DNA of 64,000 nt from CALXCT01 sp964422185 (GTDB taxonomy: Bacteria > Bacillota > Clostridia > Oscillospirales > Oscillospiraceae): the NCBI GenBank assembly GCA_964422185.1, contig CAYRAG010000003.1:1-64000 (forward strand), in the 5' to 3' direction. The notes under the pieces were generated by a model. It was not told the origin of the DNA. It did not search any database and saw only the letters and a list, made by a program, of their open reading frames with translations. Both the position numbers and the translations under genes were made by a program. Positions within the stretch are counted from its first letter, which is position 1; each line of letters starts with the position of its first letter. This document shows, piece after piece, positions 1-6,805 of the stretch.

Positions 1-1
1 G

Positions 2-334
2 GTGCTGAAGTTCTGGATCCACATCGACCCGGATACGCAGCTGCAGCGGTTTGAGATCCGGCAGAACACGCCGGAGAAGCAGTGGAAGATTACGGAGGAG
101 GACTGGCGCAACCGGGAGAAGTGGCCTTTGTACGAGGAGGCCGTCGAGGATATGCTGCAGAAGACCAGCACCACCTACGCTCCCTGGTATATCATAGAAT
201 CGGTGGATAAGAAGTATGCCAGGATTCGCACCCTTCAGATTGTGACCGACACGCTTGAGAAAGCGGTGGAAGAAAATATTGTCCGGGGGATGAGAAGCCA
301 ATGCCCGAAGAAGAAAGAAACGAACGACGAGTAA
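2..334 (+). CDS. C-terminal end of PPK2-family polyphosphate kinase / polyphosphate:AMP phosphotransferase (partial)
   Basis: Only the last 110 codons are in the window; the frame is open at the left edge, so the first codon shown is internal. The residues match the end of PPK2-family proteins: a KFWIHID segment, then DTQLQRFEIR, PEKQWKIT and a final YIIESVDKKYARI segment that precedes the last helices. Family knowledge: PPK2 enzymes transfer phosphate between polyphosphate and nucleotides in the cytoplasm. The Walker A and B motifs lie upstream and cannot be checked. The gene overlaps the start of ppk1 by 34 bp, so the two are co-transcribed and form a polyphosphate module. Whether it acts on AMP, ADP or GDP cannot be told from this fragment. 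Confidence 0.8.
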   Translation: MLKFWIHIDPDTQLQRFEIRQNTPEKQWKITEEDWRNREKWPLYEEAVEDMLQKTSTTYAPWYIIESVDKKYARIRTLQIVTDTLEKAVEENIVRGMRSQCPKKKETNDE

Positions 335-2499
335 TCCCGCAGGAGGGAAAGACGCCGGAGACGGCCGCGCCGCGAAACGAGGCGGCGGAAGGGGAGCCTC
401 AATGCTTTCTGGATCGGGAGCTGAGCTGGCTGCAGTTTAACCAGCGGGTGCTGTACCAGGCGGGGGATCCGGATACGCCGCTTCTGGAGCGGCTGAAGTT
501 CCTGGGAATATACAACTCCAATATGGAGGAGTTCTTCATGGTCCGGGTCGGCTCCCTGATTCACCGGGCGGTTCTGCTCCCGAACCAGCGGGATGAGAAG
601 ACGCAGATGACCGCCGCGGAGCAGCTGCCCAGAATTATGGAGCAGGTGACGGCGCAGAAGGAGATCCGCTTCCGGATCTACCGGGATCTGATCCGGGATC
701 TGAGAGCCGCGGGCATCGATGTGGTGGACTTCCGCAAGATCAGCAAGGCGGACGAGCTGCTGGCCAGAAAGTTTTTCGCGGAGATCCGGCCGCTGCTCTC
801 GCCCCGGGTGGTGGACGCGGAGCACCCGTTCCCGTTCATCGGGAACCGGGAGACCTGGGTGGTGTCTACCATCAAACGAAACGACAAGAGCGAGGAGCTG
901 CGGCTGGGCCTGGTGCCCGTCATGCGTGTCCCGCCCTACCGGGTCTGCGAGGTGGACGGCCGCCAGAAAGTGATTCTCACGGACATGATGGTGGCGTACT
1001 ACGCCAACCTGCTGTTTAAAAAGCAGGAGGTGACCCAGACGGTGCTCATCCGGGTCACCCGCAACGCGGATGTCTTCATCGGGGACAACCTGGAGTCGCT
1101 CAACGCGGATTTCCGTGCGTCCATGGAGAAGATGCTGCGCAAGCGCAAGCGCCAGCAGCCGGTGCGTCTGGTGTTCAGCGGGAAGCCGTCGTCCCGTCTG
1201 CGCGCCTACCTGGTGAAGGCGCTGAAGGTGCCGGAGGAGAATGTGTTCGTGCAGCGCACGCCGTTTGAGCTGTCTTTCGGCTCCGCGGTGAAGAAGAGCC
1301 CAGGCATGAAGTACGCGGAGCGCCAGCCGCAGCGCACGGTGCAGCTGAAGAAAGGGGAGTACCTGAGCTACCTGGAGAAGAAAGATCTGCTCCTGAGCTT
1401 CCCGTTCCAGAGTATGAAGCCGTTTGTGGAGCTGCTCTACGAGGCGGCGGACGACCCGGATGTGGTTTCCATCCAGATTACGCTGTACCGGCTGGCCGCG
1501 ACCAGCCAGGTGGCTGCCGCGCTGGCCCATGCCGCGGATCAGGGCAAGAGCGTGCTGTGCCTGCTGGAGCTGCGGGCGAGGTTTGACGAGCAGAACAACA
1601 TCGACTACTCCGAGGTGCTGGAGGACGCCGGATGCACGGTGATCTACGGGCTGCCGGACAAAAAGATCCACTCCAAGCTCTGCCTCATCACCCGGCAGAA
1701 GAACGGGAAAATCCAGTACTTTACCCAGGTGGGCACGGGCAACTACAACGAGATCACCAGCGAGCAGTATACGGATCTGTCCGTGATCACCTCCCGGGAT
1801 GCCGTGGGACGGGACGCCGCCCAGGTGTTCGAGTCCCTGTCCCTGGGCCAGATCCCCGGGGAGACGGCCGCGCTGTGGATCGCGCCCAACAGCTATAAAA
1901 ACCGGGTGCTGGATCTCATCGCGGAGGAGACGGCGAAAGGGCCGGACGGCAGGATCGTCATTAAGGTCAACTCGCTCAACGACATGGCGGTGATGCGCGC
2001 GCTCATCGCGGCGTCCCAGGCGGGGGTGAGCGTGGAGCTCTTCATCCGCGGGATCTGCTGCCTGCGGCCGGGGATCCCGGGGTATACCGATCACATCGCC
2101 ATCCGCAGCATTGTGGGCCGCTACCTGGAGCACTCCCGGATCTTCGCGTTCGGAGACGGGGAGCGTACGAGGATCTTCGTGGGCTCCGGCGACCTGCTCA
2201 ACCGGAACACCCAGCGCCGGGTGGAGGCGTTCATCGAGTGCGTCACCCCGGAGACGCGGGAGGGCGTGCTGCACATCCTGTCCGCGCTCCGGGAGGATCA
2301 GGAGCGCAGCTGGATCATGCAGCCGGACGGCACCTATGTGTGGGACAAGTCCGTCCCGGGCAGCGCCAGCCAGGATCGCCTGTACGATTATTTCTCCAGG
2401 CAGGTGGTCAAAAGCGAGCCGAAGCGGGAGGAGACCCCCGGCTTTTTCGCCAGACTGCGCAGGGCGTTCCGGGGCGGGGACAGGGCCCGGACGACCTGA
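301..2499 (+). CDS. ppk: Polyphosphate kinase 1
   Basis: 732 residues, close to the usual PPK1 length. It makes polyphosphate reversibly from ATP. N-terminal signature DRELSWLQFNQRVL is followed by NMEEFFMVRVG; the catalytic domain carries IHSKLCLI with His457, which corresponds to the autophosphorylated His of E. coli (His435 by family knowledge), then VGTGNYNE, RGICCLRPG and LEHSRIF. The residue 19 positions after His457, a second conserved His in the E. coli enzyme, is Gln476 here (context FTQVGTGNYN). The ATG lies inside the preceding PPK2-like gene (34-bp overlap), pointing to translational coupling. A strong bidirectional terminator follows. Identification is secure; the effect of the Gln is unknown. 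Confidence 0.97.
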   Translation: MPEEERNERRVIPQEGKTPETAAPRNEAAEGEPQCFLDRELSWLQFNQRVLYQAGDPDTPLLERLKFLGIYNSNMEEFFMVRVGSLIHRAVLLPNQRDEKTQMTAAEQLPRIMEQVTAQKEIRFRIYRDLIRDLRAAGIDVVDFRKISKADELLARKFFAEIRPLLSPRVVDAEHPFPFIGNRETWVVSTIKRNDKSEELRLGLVPVMRVPPYRVCEVDGRQKVILTDMMVAYYANLLFKKQEVTQTVLIRVTRNADVFIGDNLESLNADFRASMEKMLRKRKRQQPVRLVFSGKPSSRLRAYLVKALKVPEENVFVQRTPFELSFGSAVKKSPGMKYAERQPQRTVQLKKGEYLSYLEKKDLLLSFPFQSMKPFVELLYEAADDPDVVSIQITLYRLAATSQVAAALAHAADQGKSVLCLLELRARFDEQNNIDYSEVLEDAGCTVIYGLPDKKIHSKLCLITRQKNGKIQYFTQVGTGNYNEITSEQYTDLSVITSRDAVGRDAAQVFESLSLGQIPGETAALWIAPNSYKNRVLDLIAEETAKGPDGRIVIKVNSLNDMAVMRALIAASQAGVSVELFIRGICCLRPGIPGYTDHIAIRSIVGRYLEHSRIFAFGDGERTRIFVGSGDLLNRNTQRRVEAFIECVTPETREGVLHILSALREDQERSWIMQPDGTYVWDKSVPGSASQDRLYDYFSRQVVKSEPKREETPGFFARLRRAFRGGDRARTT

Positions 2500-2539
2500 G
2501 GCAGGCAGTCTGTGCTTCGGCCAGGAAAGACGCAAAAAA

Positions 2540-2566
2540 GGCACGGCGGAACGCCGTGCCTTTTTT
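2540..2566. terminator. Bidirectional intrinsic terminator between ppk and ferredoxin gene
   Basis: A perfect 9-bp stem (GGCACGGCG / CGCCGTGCC) with a 3-nt loop has six Ts on its right and a run of As on its left, so it can stop ppk transcription rightward and ferredoxin transcription leftward. Confidence 0.9.
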
Positions 2567-2579
2567 GTGAATGTCTCGA

Positions 2580-2747
2580 TTAGCCCTCGCTGATCGCGCC
2601 GACGGGGCAGGTATCGGAGCAGGCGCCGCAGCTGATGCAGGCGTCACCGATCTCGTACTTGCCGTCGCCCTCTTTGATCGCACCTACGGGGCAGGTATCG
2701 GAGCAGGCGCCGCAGCTGATGCAGGCGTCACCGATTACATAGGCCAT
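2580..2747 (-). CDS. 2[4Fe-4S] ferredoxin, clostridial type
   Basis: A 55-residue electron carrier starting MAYVIGDACISCG. It holds two identical cluster-binding blocks, each CISCGACSDTCPVGAI, giving the eight cysteines for two [4Fe-4S] clusters. The start was chosen because a perfect SD (AGGAGGTG) lies just upstream and the length fits the family; longer in-frame upstream sequence lacks an SD. The two halves are almost identical in DNA as well: 61-bp blocks at 2591-2651 and 2675-2735 differ at only two positions, so one half has recently overwritten or duplicated the other. It is monocistronic with its own promoter and shares the ppk terminator. The redox partner cannot be inferred from the neighbours. 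Confidence 0.95.
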   Translation of the reverse strand: MAYVIGDACISCGACSDTCPVGAIKEGDGKYEIGDACISCGACSDTCPVGAISEG

Positions 2748-2778
2748 TGGGAACACCTCCTGATAATATGTGTCATTC

Positions 2779-2806
2779 ATTGTACCACAACCGCGGGAAA
2801 AATCAA
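2779..2806 (-). promoter_or_regulatory. Promoter of ferredoxin gene
   Basis: On the minus strand TTGATT, a 16-nt spacer and TACAAT stand about 30 nt before the SD and start of the ferredoxin gene. Match to the sigma-A consensus is good at -10, moderate at -35. Confidence 0.6.
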
Positions 2807-3180
2807 TGTAAAATTTTTTATCGGGCATGAAATTCCCGTATACCGCCTGGTGGGCGGATTCGGGGCGGCGCCTCGTGTCCGCCTGGTTCCTGCATAATTT
2901 CCGGATCGGTGTTTCATCCGGGTTCAGATTCCGTTCCGGAGGATTTTCCGGCGGTTCGGGAACATATTCCGGGCGAAATTCCCCCGGAAAGGGAAATTCC
3001 GGAGCTTAAAAGCACAAATCAGCGTAATCTGTACGCCGAAACGCCCCGGGGAGGAGCTGACCGGGTGGAACCGCCTGTGATCAGCGCTTCCGCGGGGATC
3101 GGGACATGCCGGTCTGGACGGGCAGGACGGCGCGGAAATTGATGTTTTTCCCTGGAAATTGAAATTTCAGCAAGTTTTTC
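2807..3180. other. Intergenic stretch without a recognisable gene
   Basis: Roughly 370 bases between the divergent ferredoxin and symporter promoters. It is AT-richer than the flanking genes near its ends and contains many scattered copies of GGAAATTCC- and TTCCGG-like words between about 2890 and 3005. The short open frames show no recognisable protein motif or SD-start pair. I see no RNA family motif here. Confidence 0.5.
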
Positions 3181-3209
3181 TTGCAGTTTGGGGGAGGAGA
3201 GATTATAAT
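3181..3209 (+). promoter_or_regulatory. Promoter of the symporter gene
   Basis: TTGCAG, a 17-nt spacer and a perfect TATAAT, placing the transcription start about 40 nt before the symporter ATG. Confidence 0.65.
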
Positions 3210-3254
3210 GTTCCAAAACGCACTTCTGATCGGTGCGCGGAAGGGAAGAGAGCT

Positions 3255-4793
3255 ATGACAACTGCGCAGTTTTGTATGATTGCCGCGATTATCGTCTACC
3301 TGATCGGCATGATCTATGTGGGATTCTATTTCAGCCGGAAAGGCGGGGCGTCCACCACGGACGAGTTCTACCTCGGCGGCAGGAGACTGGGTCCCATCGT
3401 CACGGCCATGAGCGCGGAGGCCTCGGACATGAGCAGCTGGCTGCTGATGGGCCTGCCCGGGCTGGCCTATCTGTCCGGCCTGGCGGAGCCGTTCTGGACG
3501 GCGCTGGGCCTGGCCATCGGCACCTACCTGAACTGGCTGATTGTGGCAAAGCGGCTGCGCCGCTATTCCGCCACGCTGGGCGCCATCACCATTCCGGACT
3601 TTTTCTCCAAGCGGTACAAGGATGACCGGTACGCGCTGTCCTGCATCGCGGCTGTGGTCATTCTGGTGTTCTTCGTCCCGTACACCGCCTCCGGCTTCAA
3701 GGCGGTGGGCACTCTGTTCAGCAGCCTGTTCGATGTGGACTACCATGTGGCCATGATTGTGGGCGCTGTCGTCATTATCGGGTACACCGTGCTGGGCGGG
3801 TTCCTCGCCGTGTCCACCACCGACCTGATCCAGTCCATCGTCATGTCGATTGCCCTGGTCGTCATCGTGGTGTTCGGGGTACAGCAGGCGGGCGGCTGGA
3901 GCGAGGTCGCGGCCAACGCCAGAGAGCTGCCCGGCTACCTGAATGTGACCCAGGGGTACAATGCCGCGGAAGGAGTGGCGGGCTCGTACGGTGCGCTGCC
4001 CATCGCGTCCACACTGGCCTGGGGCCTCGGCTACTTCGGAATGCCGCATATCCTGCTGCGGTTCATGGCCATCCGCGACGAGAAGGAACTGAAGATCTCC
4101 CGCCGCGTCGGCTCCATCTGGGTTGTCATCTCCATGGCGGTCGCCATCCTCATCGGCGTGGTCGGCTACAGCGTGTCGGTGAACGGCAAAATCCCGTTCT
4201 TCTCCAACAGCTCCGACTCGGAGACGGTGGTCATTCAGCTGGCCAATCTGCTCAGCAAGCACGGCATCTTTCTGGCTCTGATCGCCGGCGTGGTGCTGGC
4301 CGGCATCCTGGCGTGCACGATGTCCACCGCGGACTCCCAGCTGCTCACGGCGGCCTCCGCCGTGTCGAAGAACCTGGCGGAGGAATTCCTCGGCATCAAA
4401 CTCAGCGAGAAGCGCTCCATGATTCTCGCCCGCGGCACCGTGATTGTCATCGCCATTATCAGTGTGTTGCTGGCGTGGAATCCGGACAGCTCCGTGTTCC
4501 GCATCGTGTCTTTCGCGTGGGCCGGTTTCGGCGCCGCGTTCGGACCGCTGATGCTCTGCTCCCTGTTCTGGAAGCGGACGACCAAAGCGGGCGCTCTGGC
4601 CGGCATGGTCGTGGGCGGCGTGATGGTCTTCGTGTGGAAGTTCGGCGTGGCCAGACTGGGCGGCCTGTGGTCCATCTACGAGCTGCTGCCCGCGTTTATC
4701 TGCAGCCTGGTGGTCATCGTTGTGGTCAGCCTGCTGACCCCCGCGCCCGACAGGGAGATTGTGGATACTTTCGATTCCCTGTCCGGGAAATAA
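3255..4793 (+). CDS. putP: Sodium/proline symporter, SSS family
   Basis: 512-residue polytopic membrane protein that would import proline with Na+. Diagnostic PutP sequences: EASDMSSWLLMGLPG near residues 55-69 (family Na+-site Asp and Ser), VPYTASGFKA, GGFLAVSTTDLIQS, GMPHILLRFM and CTMSTADSQLLTAASA, the Ser/Thr-rich helix that completes the Na+ site. About a dozen hydrophobic segments are evident. The frame extends upstream, but the ATG at 3255 is preceded by a purine-rich GGGAAGAGAG and starts exactly where PutP homologues start, and the promoter overlaps the longer version. A terminator follows directly, so the gene is probably single. Substrate assignment (proline) rests on family resemblance. 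Confidence 0.93.
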   Translation: MTTAQFCMIAAIIVYLIGMIYVGFYFSRKGGASTTDEFYLGGRRLGPIVTAMSAEASDMSSWLLMGLPGLAYLSGLAEPFWTALGLAIGTYLNWLIVAKRLRRYSATLGAITIPDFFSKRYKDDRYALSCIAAVVILVFFVPYTASGFKAVGTLFSSLFDVDYHVAMIVGAVVIIGYTVLGGFLAVSTTDLIQSIVMSIALVVIVVFGVQQAGGWSEVAANARELPGYLNVTQGYNAAEGVAGSYGALPIASTLAWGLGYFGMPHILLRFMAIRDEKELKISRRVGSIWVVISMAVAILIGVVGYSVSVNGKIPFFSNSSDSETVVIQLANLLSKHGIFLALIAGVVLAGILACTMSTADSQLLTAASAVSKNLAEEFLGIKLSEKRSMILARGTVIVIAIISVLLAWNPDSSVFRIVSFAWAGFGAAFGPLMLCSLFWKRTTKAGALAGMVVGGVMVFVWKFGVARLGGLWSIYELLPAFICSLVVIVVVSLLTPAPDREIVDTFDSLSGK

Positions 4794-4814
4794 GAGGACG
4801 ATGTGACAGAAAAG

Positions 4815-4843
4815 CCCGCGCCGGAGCAGCCGGCGCGGGTTTT
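4815..4843 (+). terminator. Terminator after the symporter gene
   Basis: Perfect 10-bp GC stem CCCGCGCCGG / CCGGCGCGGG, 5-nt loop, followed by TTTT. Confidence 0.85.
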
Positions 4844-4905
4844 GCCTGCGGCACGCACGGCAGTGCGCTGTCTTTAAACGGAGGAAATCAGAGGGGGAGA
4901 ATCCT

Positions 4906-5745
4906 GTGAGACAATATCAGGTGGCCATGATTCAGATGGACAGCCGGGAGGACAAGGACGCCAACCTGGCGGCGGCAAAGGGGTTTGTGGAGACCGCGGC
5001 CCGGCGGGGCGCCAGGCTCATCGTCCTGCCGGAGACCACGAATTTCATCGGCAGGGGGTATTCCGCCGCGGCGGAGTCCATCCCGGACGGCAGAACCTGC
5101 CAGATGTTCCGCGAACTGGCTCAGAAGTACAGCGTCTGGATTGAGACGGGCAGCATGCCGGAGACGGTGGAGGGGGCCAAACCCCGGAACACCGCCGTGC
5201 TGATTGATCCCGCCGGCAGAGTGGTGTGCAAATACAGCAAGATGCACATGTTCGATGTGGTGATCGCCAACGGCCCAACCTATAAGGAGTCCGCGCACAA
5301 CACGGCCGGGGACGAGATTGTCATGGCGGACACGGAGCTGGGTATGCTGGGCTTTGCCGTCTGCTATGACCTGCGCTTCCCGGAGATGTTCCGGGTCATG
5401 GCGCTGGCGGGCGCGGAGCTGATCCTGGTGCCGACCAGCTTCACCATGAATACCGGCAAGGATCACTGGGAGCCGCTGATGCGGGCCAGGGCGATCGAAA
5501 ACGGCATCTTTATGGTGGGGCCCAGCCAGATCGGACAGAAGACCGGCATGAACGCCTACGGGAAGTCTCTGGCGGTGGATCCCTGGGGCAATGTCATCGC
5601 CAAGGCCAGCGACCGGCCCGGGATAACCATGGTGGACATCGACCTTGACCTGATCGACCAGACCAGGGAACAGGTGCCTTCCCTGACCAACCGCAGGGAG
5701 GACGCCTACACGCTGAGCAGCTCAAAGCTGCACATTTACAGGTGA
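4906..5745 (+). CDS. Carbon-nitrogen hydrolase (nitrilase superfamily, Nit1/Nit2-like amidase)
   Basis: 279 residues with the full Glu-Lys-Cys catalytic triad of the nitrilase superfamily: Glu43 in VLPETTNF, Lys112 in KYSKMHMFD and Cys153 in FAVCYDLRFPEMF. Length and motif wording are those of the Nit branch, whose members are amidases rather than nitrilases; the best characterised act on deaminated glutathione or on omega-amides such as alpha-ketoglutaramate. Starts with GTG behind a GGGGGA site. It has its own downstream terminator and no metabolic partner next to it, so the substrate is open. It is cytoplasmic, with no signal peptide. Confidence 0.88.
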   Translation: MRQYQVAMIQMDSREDKDANLAAAKGFVETAARRGARLIVLPETTNFIGRGYSAAAESIPDGRTCQMFRELAQKYSVWIETGSMPETVEGAKPRNTAVLIDPAGRVVCKYSKMHMFDVVIANGPTYKESAHNTAGDEIVMADTELGMLGFAVCYDLRFPEMFRVMALAGAELILVPTSFTMNTGKDHWEPLMRARAIENGIFMVGPSQIGQKTGMNAYGKSLAVDPWGNVIAKASDRPGITMVDIDLDLIDQTREQVPSLTNRREDAYTLSSSKLHIYR

Positions 5746-5750
5746 ATGCC

Positions 5751-5798
5751 GGCCGCAGACGGAGGTGGAACTTTCCGCCTCTGCCTGCGGCCTGGTTT
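5751..5798 (+). terminator. Terminator after the amidase gene
   Basis: GGCCGCAG pairs with CTGCGGCC around a second stem (GAGGTGGAA with TTCCGCCTC, one wobble); a run of six Ts follows. Confidence 0.85.
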
Positions 5799-5927
5799 TT
5801 TCCCTGTTTCCCGCGGCGGGCGCGGGAAAGTTTACATAATTCTTGTGGAAAGCACTGGAATTCCAGAGGAAAATGTGGTAAGATACCGCCTGACATGGTT
5901 TGATTTTCCAGAGGGGAGGGGAGCGTC

Positions 5928-6782
5928 GTGACCTATCTCATGTCGGTGATTCTCGGCGCGGTTCAGGGCGTGGCGGAGTTCCTGCCCATATCCAGCTCCG
6001 GGCATCTGGTGCTGCTCCAGCACTTTTTCGGGATGGCTGAGCCGGACGCCCTGTTTGATGTCCTGCTCCACTTTGCCACGCTCATCGCGGTGTGCGTGGT
6101 GTACTACCGGGATATCCTGGGGATGATCCGGGAGCTGATTGGCATCATCCGGGATGTGGCCACCGGCACGGTCAGTTACGAGGGCAGACCCCCGGAGGAT
6201 CGCCGGCTGATTTTGCTGATCATTGTGGGAACGCTGCCCCTGCTGGCGGTGCTGCCGTTCAGGGACAAAATCGAGTCTCTGGGCAACAGCGCGGTATTTG
6301 TCAGCTGTGCGCTGCTGGTGACGGGCTGTGTCCTGTTCCTGGCGGATCGGATGAAAAGAGGACGCAAGACGGCGATGAGCGCCACGCTGGCGGATGTGCT
6401 GCTGGTGGGGGTGGCGCAGGGGTTTGCCACGATCCCGGGCCTGTCCCGGTCCGGCTGCACCATCAGCGCGGGTATCGCCCGGGGCTTTGACCGCGGCTTC
6501 GCGGTTCGTTATTCTTTCCTGCTGTCTCTGCCCGCGGTTCTGGGCGCCACGCTGCTGGAGCTGGCGGATGTGGTGAAGGCGGGCGGAATTGACGCGGCTC
6601 TGCTGCCGAAGTACCTGGTGGGTATGGTGATTGCCGGCGTGGTGGGATACGCTTCCATCCGCCTGGTCAACCTGCTGGCGAAAAAGGGGAAGTTCGGCGT
6701 CTTTGCCTGGTACTGCTGGATTGCGGGTCTGGTGGCCCTCATCGCCAGTATCGCGGGATTCACCTTTGTGCCCGCTGCCTGA
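5928..6782 (+). CDS. uppP: Undecaprenyl-diphosphatase
   Basis: 284-residue integral membrane protein of the UppP/BacA family, which recycles the cell-wall lipid carrier by dephosphorylating undecaprenyl diphosphate. The two family motifs are intact: EFLPISSSGHL near residue 17 and the PGLSRSGCT block near residue 178. Several hydrophobic helices cover the protein. It starts with GTG behind a strong AGGGGAGGGG site. ftsK follows 23 bp downstream, so both may be read together. Loss or gain of this gene typically changes bacitracin tolerance (family knowledge). Confidence 0.96.
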   Translation: MTYLMSVILGAVQGVAEFLPISSSGHLVLLQHFFGMAEPDALFDVLLHFATLIAVCVVYYRDILGMIRELIGIIRDVATGTVSYEGRPPEDRRLILLIIVGTLPLLAVLPFRDKIESLGNSAVFVSCALLVTGCVLFLADRMKRGRKTAMSATLADVLLVGVAQGFATIPGLSRSGCTISAGIARGFDRGFAVRYSFLLSLPAVLGATLLELADVVKAGGIDAALLPKYLVGMVIAGVVGYASIRLVNLLAKKGKFGVFAWYCWIAGLVALIASIAGFTFVPAA

Positions 6783-6805
6783 TTTGCGAAAGGAACGAGT
6801 AGAGT

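Noticed and set aside
235..2544. 769-codon open frame antisense to ppk
   Set aside because: No recognisable protein motif and no SD; it is the reverse of a real gene in GC-rich DNA.
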